DNA of 8,488 bases from Planctomycetaceae bacterium (GTDB lineage Bacteria; Planctomycetota; Phycisphaerae; Phycisphaerales; SM1A02): positions 1 through 8,488 of the forward strand of contig CANHFL010000028.1 of NCBI GenBank assembly GCA_947459855.1. The letters run 5' to 3'. A program made the position numbers and the translations under genes. The notes under the pieces were generated by a model. It was given only the letters and a program-made list of their open reading frames with translations. It had not been told where the DNA came from and made no database searches. This document shows, piece by piece, positions 1-6,131 of the stretch. Each line of letters opens with the position of its first letter. Positions within the stretch are counted from its first letter, which is position 1.

Positions 1-6
1 AATCGC

Positions 7-22
7 CTCGTATTGGTACGAG
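7..22. repeat. Perfect inverted repeat (6-bp stem, 4-nt loop)
   Basis: The sequence CTCGTA-TTGG-TACGAG is a perfect hairpin. It is not followed by a T-run, so it is not a classical intrinsic terminator. It could be the 3' end of an upstream transcript, a protein-binding dyad, or chance. The window begins only six bases before it, so its context is missing. Confidence 0.4.
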
Positions 23-96
23 ACTTCAGGCCGAAGCCGGTGATTCAACTGGACACATCCCCTCGTGACCGATGCAATGGGACGCGGTTGTTGCGT

Positions 97-110
97 GGGG
101 GAATTCTCCC
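97..110. repeat. Near-perfect palindrome upstream of the regulator gene
   Basis: GGGGGAATTCTCCC is symmetric about its centre except for one G/T pair. It lies about 47 bp before the chosen start codon of the LuxR-type gene, a position where an operator for that regulator or another factor could sit. This is suggestive only: it is a single copy and no second matching site was seen before the downstream operon. Confidence 0.25.
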
Positions 111-156
111 GAGCGACGGCGCACTCCAAATGCCTTTCAGAAATGTGGAAACTCGC

Positions 157-825
157 ATGACGACCAACGAGCAGCTTCAGCGCGCGGCAGGCCTCCTGAT
201 GGACCGCGTGGCGCCGCTCGTGGTCGATGCCGACGCCGAAGGCAACCTTGCCAACGCACACGTGCCTGCGGACGCCAGTGCGCTTGCGGGTTTCCGTGAT
301 GCCGCGCACCTGCGCACGGCGCTTCCGGCGCCCGTCGGCCACGCATGGACGAACCACGTCCGCGCGGCGCTCGCCGACCGGCGCATACGCGCCGCGCTCG
401 CGGTGCTGGACGGCGAGGCCCACGAGGTCTGGGCGATGCCGGCGCCGGCCGCATCGAAGGCCACGATCGTCGCGTTCCGCGGTGCCCTGGAGAACGTCCC
501 TGCCCCGCTGGCCGGCAACTGCTCCTTCGGCGTGATCACGGACCACGTGTGGGGGATGCTCGAGCCGCTCTCGCGCGGGCAGCTGACCACGCTTCGCGCG
601 ATCGCGTGCGGACTGGACAACGACGGCATCGCCAAGACGATGCACCGCACCAAGCGCGCGGTGGAGTGGCACATCCGGTCGCTCTACCTGACGCTGAGCT
701 GCGAGACCCGCGAGCAACTGGCGACGATCGGGCGCCGGGCCGGGCTCTGCCGCTTTGCCGACGAGGCATGGCTGCGGGTCCTGGCGGCACGCCCCGCGCG
801 CCGCGGCCGCACCGCCGAGGAGTGA
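157..825 (+). CDS. LuxR-family helix-turn-helix transcriptional regulator without a receiver domain
   Basis: A predicted cytoplasmic DNA-binding regulator of 222 residues. The C-terminal part, residues about 137-197, matches a LuxR/GerE-type HTH: a first helix beginning LSRGQLTTL, then GLDNDGIAKTM, the recognition helix around RAVEWHIRSLY, and a closing helix ending RRAGL. The two acidic residues usual in the first helix of this family (as in LTPREREVL) are Gln and Thr here, so the domain is divergent. The N-terminal about 130 residues are Ala-rich and show no response-regulator receiver pattern; they could be a degenerate PAS-like sensor, but I cannot assign them. The start at 157 is chosen because GGAA at 146-149 lies 7 bp upstream; in-frame alternatives are ATG 130 and TTG 13, both without a ribosome binding site. 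The gene lies upstream of an apparent sugar operon in the same orientation and may regulate it, which is inference only. Confidence 0.82.
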   Translation: MTTNEQLQRAAGLLMDRVAPLVVDADAEGNLANAHVPADASALAGFRDAAHLRTALPAPVGHAWTNHVRAALADRRIRAALAVLDGEAHEVWAMPAPAASKATIVAFRGALENVPAPLAGNCSFGVITDHVWGMLEPLSRGQLTTLRAIACGLDNDGIAKTMHRTKRAVEWHIRSLYLTLSCETREQLATIGRRAGLCRFADEAWLRVLAARPARRGRTAEE

Positions 826-859
826 CCCGTCGGCGGGTATGGGGCCCGGGCACTCCCGG
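825..859 (+). terminator. Tandem small stem-loops after the regulator gene (weak terminator candidate)
   Basis: Two perfect 5-bp stems with 4-nt loops follow each other directly after the stop codon: ACCCG-TCGG-CGGGT at 825-838 and CCGGG-CACT-CCCGG at 846-859. Neither is followed by a T-run, so any termination would be of a non-canonical type. In DNA this GC-rich such stems arise easily by chance, hence the low confidence. Confidence 0.25.
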
Positions 860-883
860 AAACCCGCAATCCGCCGCACTGCC

Positions 884-914
884 TTGAAACTCCGCCCCCC
901 CGCGGCACTATGTG
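884..914 (+). promoter_or_regulatory. Weak promoter-like element before the DUF1549/DUF1553 gene
   Basis: TTGAAA at 884-889 matches the sigma-70 -35 consensus at five of six positions. The best -10 candidates are poor: CACTAT at 906-911 (16-bp spacing) or TATGTG at 909-914 (19-bp spacing). Either would put the transcript start almost on the start codon at 923. The element is reported because it lies in the only sizeable gap before the five-gene cluster, in a locally less GC-rich spot, but it is weak. Confidence 0.18.
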
Positions 915-922
915 GGGAAGGC

Positions 923-3811
923 ATGCTCTGGCGACCCACCCACGGCTCGCTCGCTGTCCGTGTCGGCCTGCTGGCCTGCGCGGGCGTGGTGGCGCTGGCC
1001 GCGGCGCCGGTCGCCGATGACGCGCCAACGCCCGCTGCGCCGGCGGAGCCCCAGGAACACCCCGCCGACGCAATCGACCGCAAGGCGCTGAAGGCGCGCG
1101 AGACGTGGTGGAGCTGGAAGCCGCTCGTCGTGCCGCAGCCCCCGCAGGTGCGCGATGCCGCGTGGTGCCGCTCGCCGCTCGACCGCTTCGTGCTGGCGAA
1201 GCTGGAGGCGAAGGGCATCGCGCCCGCGCCCGAGGCCGACCGCGTGGCGCTCATCCGCCGCGCCACGTTCGACCTCACCGGCCTGCCGCCCACGCCGCAG
1301 GAGGTCGCCGACTTCATCGCCGACACGCGGCCCGACGCATACGAGCGCGTGCTCGACCGCCTGCTGGCCTCGCCGCGCTACGGCGAGAAGTGGGGCCGCT
1401 TCTGGCTGGACCTCGTGCGCTACGCCGACACGAACGGCTTCGAGCGCGACAGCGACAAGCCCGCCGCATGGCGCTACCGCGACTGGGTGGTGCAGGCGCT
1501 CAACGACGACAAGCCCTACGACCGCTTCGTGCAGGAGCAGCTGGCGGGCGACGAACTGCCGGACCGCGACTTCGGCACGCTGGTCGCCACGGGCTACTAC
1601 CGGCTGGGCATGTGGGACGACGAGGTGCCCGACCTGGCGCAGGCGCAGGCCGACGACATGGACGGCATCGTCGACGTCACGGCGCGCACGTTCCTGGGCG
1701 TGCCGATGGGCTGCGTGCGCTGCCACGACCACAAGGGCGACCCGATCCCGCACCGCGACTACTACCGGTTCACGGCGTGGTTCGCGGGCGTCAAGCCCTA
1801 CAAGACCAGCCCGTTCAACAGCATCGCCGCCGAGAACGTGATGCGCAGCGCGCGCACGGATTTCGGCCGCGCCGACCCCGAGGCCGAGCGCCGCGCCTTC
1901 CGAGACGAACGCGCCGGCCTGCTGCGCGACCTGCACGCGATCGAGCGCGAGGCCGGCCTGGAGCCCACGGCGGAGGGCGACGCGATCGTCGACCGCGCGC
2001 CGGCCGAGGGGCTGGTGACGCACCTGGCGTTCGAGGACGCGAAGACCGGCACCGCCGCGAACCGTGCGAACGCGCCGGACGGCACGCCGGCCGCGGGCGC
2101 GAAGGTGCGCGACGCCGGCTTCGGCGCGGAGGGCTGCTTCGGCAAGGCGTTCGGCTTCGACGGCGGCGACGACCGCGTCGAGCTCGACCGGCCGGTGCAG
2201 GACGACTTCACCGTGGGCTTCTGGTTCCGCACCACCGACATCGGCGGCGGCAGCGAGAACGACACGCGCTGGTTCCTGGGCAAGGGCCTGGTGGACGGCG
2301 AGGTGCCCGGGATCGTGGACGACTGGGGCATCAGCCTGGTGGGCCACGGCGTGGTCGCCGCGGGCACCGGCGCGCCCGAGACGTTCGTGGCCAGCGGCCC
2401 CGGCCACAACGACGGCGCGTGGCACCATGTGGCGTTCACGCGCACGCGCAGGACGGGCGACATCGCGCTGTGGGTGGACGGCATGCGCGTGGCCACCGCC
2501 ACCGGCAGCCGGCGCGCGCTGGTCACGCCGAAGCGCATCGCGGTCGGTTCGCTGCAGAACGACATCCATCCGTTCGCGGGCACGATCGACGAGGTGCGCA
2601 TCTGGAATCGCCCGCTGGCGGACGACGAGATCCGCGCGATGGCCACCGGACTTGCACCGGCCGCTGCCGCGGGCGCGGCCGTGGAGTCCCGCCTGCCCGC
2701 ACGCGCCGCCGAGTGGCGCACCAAGCGCGACCGCCTGGCCGCGATGACGCCGCCCGACGACAAGGGCGAATCGCTGCTGGTGGTGCGTGAGGAGGCCGCC
2801 CCGCGCGAGACGCGCGTCTTCACGCGCGGTTCGCCTCACGCGCCGGCCGAGGCGGTGGAGCCGGGCGTGCCCGCGATCGCCGCGTGGTTTGCGCCCGAGA
2901 CGCCGGCCGTGCGCCCGCACGGCGAGTCGAGCGGCCGCCGACTGGCCCTGGCGCGCTGGATCACCGACCCGCGCAACGGCCGGACGCTGCGCACGCTGGC
3001 GAACCGCCTGTGGCAGCAGCACTTCGCGCAGGGCCTGTGCCCGACGCCGAACGACCTGGGCAAGCTGGGCGAGCCCGCCACGCACCCGGAACTGCTGGAT
3101 TGGCTGGCGTGCCAGGTGCCCGCGAACGGCTGGAGCCTGAAGAAGATGCACCGGCTGCTGATGACGAGCAGCGCGTACCGCATGTCCAGCGTGGCCGGGC
3201 CCGACGCGCTGGCGAAGGACGCGCCGAACGACCTGCTCAGCCGCCAGCGCATGCGCCGCCTGACCGCCGAGGAGCTGCGCGACGGCATGCTGGCCTGCGC
3301 CGGCACGCTGAGCACCGAGGCCGGCGGCCCCGGCGTGCGCCCGCCGATGCCTGCCGAGGTGCTGGCCACCAGCAGCCGCCCCGAGGAGGTCTGGCCGGTC
3401 ACGCCCAAGGAGACGTGGACACGCCGCAGCCTCTACATCCACCTGAAGCGCTCGCTGCAGCACCCGCTGCTCGGCGTCTTCGACCTGGCCGACGTGGACG
3501 GCATGTGCCCCGTCCGCTTCCAGACGGTGCAGCCCACGCAGGCGCTGAGCATGCTGAACGGCGCGCTCACCAACGAGCTGGCCGCCGACCTTGCCGACCG
3601 CCTGCTGCGCGAGCGGCCCGGCGACCTGCGCGGGCAGCTGCAGCTGGGCCGCGTGCTGACCAGCGGGCGGGCACCCACGCGGCTGGAGCTGGACGAGGCC
3701 GACGCCTTCATCCATGAACTGCGCACGAAGGACGGCATGGACGAGCGCCAGGCGCTCGCCTCGTACTGCCTGGTGCTCTTCAACCTGAACGAGTTCCTGG
3801 CCATCGACTGA
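923..3811 (+). CDS. Secreted DUF1549-LamG-DUF1553 protein (planctomycete PSCyt2/PSD1 family)
   Basis: A 962-residue exported protein of unknown biochemical role. Residues 1-31 form a signal peptide: Arg-containing start, hydrophobic core about 14-30, likely cleavage near A31. LLAC at 16-19 is a poor lipobox alternative. Residues about 62-290 match DUF1549 (PSCyt2): SPLDRFVLAKLE, then FDLTGLPPTPQEV, then LLASPRYGEKWGRFWLDLVRYADTNG, and CVRCHDHK with a CxxCH haem-c-type motif at 264-268. Residues about 362-574 form a LamG/concanavalin-A-like domain (DFTVGFWFRT, GAWHHVAFTR, LWVDGMRVA, GTIDEVRIWNRPL). Residues about 670-950 match DUF1553 (PSD1): LARWITDPRN, LANRLWQQHFAQGL, LGEPATHPELLDWLA, SAYRMSS and the typical LFNLNEFLAID end. 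The separate N-terminal PSCyt1 cytochrome domain often found in this family is absent. The start at 923 has GGGGAAG just upstream (914-920, tight spacing) and gives the signal peptide; a longer frame back to 755 would overlap the regulator gene. It is followed after 11 bp by its usual DUF1501 partner. Confidence 0.93.
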   Translation: MLWRPTHGSLAVRVGLLACAGVVALAAAPVADDAPTPAAPAEPQEHPADAIDRKALKARETWWSWKPLVVPQPPQVRDAAWCRSPLDRFVLAKLEAKGIAPAPEADRVALIRRATFDLTGLPPTPQEVADFIADTRPDAYERVLDRLLASPRYGEKWGRFWLDLVRYADTNGFERDSDKPAAWRYRDWVVQALNDDKPYDRFVQEQLAGDELPDRDFGTLVATGYYRLGMWDDEVPDLAQAQADDMDGIVDVTARTFLGVPMGCVRCHDHKGDPIPHRDYYRFTAWFAGVKPYKTSPFNSIAAENVMRSARTDFGRADPEAERRAFRDERAGLLRDLHAIEREAGLEPTAEGDAIVDRAPAEGLVTHLAFEDAKTGTAANRANAPDGTPAAGAKVRDAGFGAEGCFGKAFGFDGGDDRVELDRPVQDDFTVGFWFRTTDIGGGSENDTRWFLGKGLVDGEVPGIVDDWGISLVGHGVVAAGTGAPETFVASGPGHNDGAWHHVAFTRTRRTGDIALWVDGMRVATATGSRRALVTPKRIAVGSLQNDIHPFAGTIDEVRIWNRPLADDEIRAMATGLAPAAAAGAAVESRLPARAAEWRTKRDRLAAMTPPDDKGESLLVVREEAAPRETRVFTRGSPHAPAEAVEPGVPAIAAWFAPETPAVRPHGESSGRRLALARWITDPRNGRTLRTLANRLWQQHFAQGLCPTPNDLGKLGEPATHPELLDWLACQVPANGWSLKKMHRLLMTSSAYRMSSVAGPDALAKDAPNDLLSRQRMRRLTAEELRDGMLACAGTLSTEAGGPGVRPPMPAEVLATSSRPEEVWPVTPKETWTRRSLYIHLKRSLQHPLLGVFDLADVDGMCPVRFQTVQPTQALSMLNGALTNELAADLADRLLRERPGDLRGQLQLGRVLTSGRAPTRLELDEADAFIHELRTKDGMDERQALASYCLVLFNLNEFLAID
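1712..1726 (+). other. CxxCH (haem-c-type) motif codons in the DUF1549 domain
   Basis: These codons read Cys-Val-Arg-Cys-His, residues 264-268 of the protein, followed by Asp-His-Lys. The pattern fits covalent haem c attachment after export. It is conserved at this place in DUF1549 proteins, but haem binding is not proven for the family as far as I know. Confidence 0.7.
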
Positions 3812-3822
3812 GGACACGCACC

Positions 3823-5307
3823 ATGGGCGACCCACAACCTCACGGCAGCTTCTGCGGGCGCACCCGGCGCGAGTTCATGTGGCAGGCGGGCGGTGGGTTC
3901 ACCGGCGTCGCGCTGGCCGGCATGCTGGCGCAGGACGGCTTCCTGCGCCGCGCGGCGTTCGCAGCCGACGGCACCACGCCCATGCCAGCGCCGCAGCCCA
4001 ACCCGCTGGCGCCGAAGCCCGCGATGCTCCCCGGCAAGGCGAAGAGCGTCATCTTCCTCTTCATGTACGGCGGGCCCAGCCACATCGACACGTTCGACTA
4101 CAAGCCCGACCTCTTCAAGCACGACGGCAAGACGATCAAGGTCAAGACCAAGGGCCGCGGCGGCGACAGGAACGAGGGCCGCGTGGTGAGCCCGAAGTGG
4201 AACTTCCGCCAGCACGGCCAGAGCGGCGCCTGGGTCAGCGACCTGTTCCCGCACCTGGCGACGTGCGTCGACGACATCGCGTTCGTGAAGAGCATGTACG
4301 CGGACAGCCCGATCCACGGCAGCGCCATGCTGATGATGAACAGCGGCAAGCTGCTGGGCGGTTCGCCGGCGCTCGGCAGCTGGGTGAACTACGGCCTGGG
4401 CACGGTGAACCAGAACCTGCCGGGATTCGTGGTCATGCTGGACCGGACGGGCGGCCCGATCAGCGGCGCCAAGAACTGGAGCGCCGGCTACATGCCCGCG
4501 ATCTACCAGGGGACCGTGCTGCGCGGCGAGGGCCCGCCGATCCTGGACCTGGCGAATCCCGCGGGCCGCAGCGACGACCTGCAGCGCCGCCTGCTGGACC
4601 GCATGAAGGCGTGGAACACGCGCCACGCACTGCTGCGGAGCGGCAACCCGGACCTGGAGAGCCGCATCGAAAGCTACGAGCTGGCGTACCGCATGCAGAG
4701 CACCGCGCCCGAGGCGGTGGACCTTGCGCAGGAGGATCCGAAGACGCTCGAGCTGTACGGCGCCGACGAGGAACGCACGCAGGACTTCGCGCGCAAGTGC
4801 ATCCTGGCGCGGCGGCTGGTCGAGCGCGGCGTGCGCTTCGTGCAGGTCTATTCCGGCGGCAGCCACAACGACGCCAACTGGGACGCGCACGACGACCTGA
4901 AGAAGAACCACGACTACCACGCCGGCCGCACGGACAAGCCGATCGCGGGCCTGCTGAAGGACCTGAAGCAGCGCGGGCTGCTGGGCGAGACGCTGGTGGT
5001 CTGGGGCGGCGAGTTCGGCCGCCAGCCCACCGCGGAATACGCCGTGGGCACCGGCCGCGACCACAACTCGTTCGGCTTCACCATGTGGATGGCGGGCGGC
5101 GGCATCAAGGGCGGCGCCTGCGTGGGCCAGACCGACGAGCTGGGCAGCATCGGTGTCGGCGAGCGGTACCACGTGAAGAACCTGCACGCCACCATCCTGC
5201 AGCTGATGGGACTGGACCCCAACGGGCTCAGCTACTTCTACGGCGGCCTGGACCAGAAGCTGGTGGGCGTCGAGCCCGTCGAGCCGATCCGCGGCCTGAT
5301 GGCCTGA
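3823..5307 (+). CDS. Tat-exported DUF1501 protein (alkaline phosphatase/sulfatase-like fold)
   Basis: A 494-residue protein, the normal size for DUF1501. It starts with a twin-arginine signal: TRREFM at residues 14-19, a hydrophobic stretch about 22-36, likely cleavage near AFA-AD at 47. Export by Tat implies folding, perhaps with a metal, in the cytoplasm. DUF1501 is related to the alkaline phosphatase/sulfatase superfamily. Family motifs seen are FMYGGPSHIDTFD (80-92), NWDAHDDL (352-359), WGGEFGR (394-400), GRDHNSFGF (411-419) and NLHATILQLMGLD (453-465); the Asp and His residues in them are candidate metal ligands. The actual substrate is unknown and phosphatase or sulfatase activity should not be assumed. 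The start is firm: GAGGA at 3810-3814 lies 8 bp upstream and overlaps the preceding stop codon, which suggests translational coupling to the DUF1549/DUF1553 gene, its usual genomic partner. Confidence 0.94.
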   Translation: MGDPQPHGSFCGRTRREFMWQAGGGFTGVALAGMLAQDGFLRRAAFAADGTTPMPAPQPNPLAPKPAMLPGKAKSVIFLFMYGGPSHIDTFDYKPDLFKHDGKTIKVKTKGRGGDRNEGRVVSPKWNFRQHGQSGAWVSDLFPHLATCVDDIAFVKSMYADSPIHGSAMLMMNSGKLLGGSPALGSWVNYGLGTVNQNLPGFVVMLDRTGGPISGAKNWSAGYMPAIYQGTVLRGEGPPILDLANPAGRSDDLQRRLLDRMKAWNTRHALLRSGNPDLESRIESYELAYRMQSTAPEAVDLAQEDPKTLELYGADEERTQDFARKCILARRLVERGVRFVQVYSGGSHNDANWDAHDDLKKNHDYHAGRTDKPIAGLLKDLKQRGLLGETLVVWGGEFGRQPTAEYAVGTGRDHNSFGFTMWMAGGGIKGGACVGQTDELGSIGVGERYHVKNLHATILQLMGLDPNGLSYFYGGLDQKLVGVEPVEPIRGLMA

Positions 5308-5319
5308 GCTACCCTGAGC
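5303..5319 (+). repeat. Short direct repeat at the DUF1501/SDR junction
   Basis: CCTGAGC occurs twice (5303-5309 and 5313-5319) with a 10-bp period. The first copy spans the DUF1501 stop codon. The second ends 4 bp before the next start codon, where a Shine-Dalgarno sequence would be expected but none is present. This is probably a chance or minor local duplication. Confidence 0.3.
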
Positions 5320-5323
5320 CGCC

Positions 5324-6088
5324 ATGCAGATCCCCGACTTCCGCCTGAACGGACGCGTTGCGCTCGTGACGGGGGCGACCCGCGGCCTCGGCAAGGCGAT
5401 GGCGTTCGGGCTTGCGAAGGCCGGTGCGAAGGTGGTGCTGAACTACGCCAACTCGCACGAGCACGCGCAGCGCACGTTCAAGGAGTTCGAGGCCGCCGGG
5501 TACGCGGGCGCGCTCATACGCGCGAACGTCATCGACGAGTCCGAGGTCGACCGCATGTGCACCGAGGCGGAGCGGCAGCTGGGCCCGGTCGACATCATCG
5601 TCTGCAACGCGACGGGCGACCAGCCGCTGAAGCCGATCGAGGAGTACGACTGGGCCTTCTACCAGGAGATGTACGACTTCTTCGTGAAGAGCCCGTTCCT
5701 GCTCACGCGCCGCACGCTGCCGCACATGAAGAAGCAGCACTGGGGCCGCATCGTCAACATCACCAGCGAGGTGTTCCGGCGCGGTACGCACCCCTTCAGC
5801 GCCTACGTTGCCGCAAAGGGCGGACAGACCGGCTGGACGCGCGCCATGGCCAGGGAGCTGGCGCCCTGGAACATCACCGTCAACTGCGTGGCGCCCGGCT
5901 GGATCCCGGTGGAGCGCCACGCCAACGACCCCGAGGAGATGAAGGAGGGCTACCGGCAGCTGCTGCCCGGCGGCCGCTTCGGTGTGCCGGCCGACATCGC
6001 CGGCGCCGTGACCTTCCTGGCATCCGACGCGGCGCGGTTCGTGACCGGCGCCGACATCCCCGTGAACGGCGGCATGACCGTCGGCTGA
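5324..6088 (+). CDS. Short-chain dehydrogenase/reductase (SDR, FabG-like fold)
   Basis: A 254-residue cytoplasmic NAD(P)-dependent oxidoreductase of classical SDR length. The cofactor motif is TGATRGLG at 16-23. The usual NNAG stretch is CNAT at 94-97. The catalytic Ser, Tyr and Lys are S148 (NITSEV), Y161 and K165 (YVAAK), with the standard Ser-Tyr spacing of 13. PGW at 191-193 and VNGGM at 247-251 are typical of the family's C-terminal half. The fourth catalytic residue, Asn (as in NLKG or NVKS), appears as F120 in FFVKSPFLL. There is no clear Shine-Dalgarno sequence; the start is set by the Rossmann-fold N-terminus and the preceding stop 16 bp upstream. It lies between exported DUF proteins and sugar-transport genes, which suggests a sugar or polyol dehydrogenase rather than a fatty-acid ketoreductase, but that is inference from context; substrate and cofactor preference are unknown. 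Confidence 0.92.
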   Translation: MQIPDFRLNGRVALVTGATRGLGKAMAFGLAKAGAKVVLNYANSHEHAQRTFKEFEAAGYAGALIRANVIDESEVDRMCTEAERQLGPVDIIVCNATGDQPLKPIEEYDWAFYQEMYDFFVKSPFLLTRRTLPHMKKQHWGRIVNITSEVFRRGTHPFSAYVAAKGGQTGWTRAMARELAPWNITVNCVAPGWIPVERHANDPEEMKEGYRQLLPGGRFGVPADIAGAVTFLASDAARFVTGADIPVNGGMTVG

Positions 6089-6106
6089 GGCGCGCCGCGC
6101 CGCAGC
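6084..6106 (+). other. Stem-loop across the SDR stop codon
   Basis: GCTG pairs with CAGC (6084-6087 with 6103-6106) and GGCGC pairs with GCGCC (6089-6093 with 6097-6101). They enclose a 3-nt loop and one A/G mismatch. There is no T-run after it, so it is not a classical terminator. It lies in the largest gap (43 bp) within the apparent operon and might protect or process the mRNA between the enzyme and the highly expressed binding-protein gene. Confidence 0.35.
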
Positions 6107-6121
6107 GAGCAACCGAGACAT

Positions 6122-6125
6122 GGAG
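6122..6125 (+). promoter_or_regulatory. Ribosome binding site that sets the binding-protein start
   Basis: GGAG lies 6 bp before the ATG at 6132, an ideal spacing. The other in-frame ATG, at 6120, overlaps this GGAG and has only weak purine-rich sequence before it, so 6132 is preferred. It also gives a standard signal peptide beginning MKK. Confidence 0.6.
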
Positions 6126-6131
6126 CACCGC

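Larger units (their letters stand above)
1..156. other. Upstream region of the LuxR-type regulator gene
   Basis: This stretch is visibly less GC-rich than the genes that follow and I see no convincing gene in it. The reading frame of the regulator stays open back to a TTG at 13, but the residues it would add resemble no domain, and that TTG lies in the loop of a perfect hairpin. Short open frames that end at 43 and 68 could be the tail of a gene beginning before the window, but nothing in them is recognisable. No good -35/-10 pair was found by eye. A hairpin (7-22) and a near-palindrome (97-110) are listed separately. Confidence 0.5.

Noticed and set aside
13..156. Extension of the LuxR-type protein to a TTG start at 13
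   Set aside because: The added 48 residues resemble no domain, the region has non-coding-like composition, and the TTG is in a hairpin loop with no ribosome binding site. ATG 157 has GGAA at proper spacing.
755..922. N-terminal extension of the DUF1549/DUF1553 protein to ATG 755
   Set aside because: It would overlap the regulator gene by 71 bp and bury the signal peptide behind 56 extra residues. ATG 923 gives a proper signal peptide and has a purine-rich stretch just before it.
908..3835. A 975-codon open frame on the minus strand opposite the DUF1549/DUF1553 gene
   Set aside because: Its translation is an Ala/Arg/Gly/Val-rich composition with no domain, and it mirrors a plainly real gene on the + strand. 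Long antisense frames are expected where codon third positions are almost always G or C.
3433..5394. A 653-codon minus-strand open frame opposite the DUF1501 gene
   Set aside because: It is low-complexity, has no recognisable motif and spans the junctions of three real + strand genes. It is a composition artefact.
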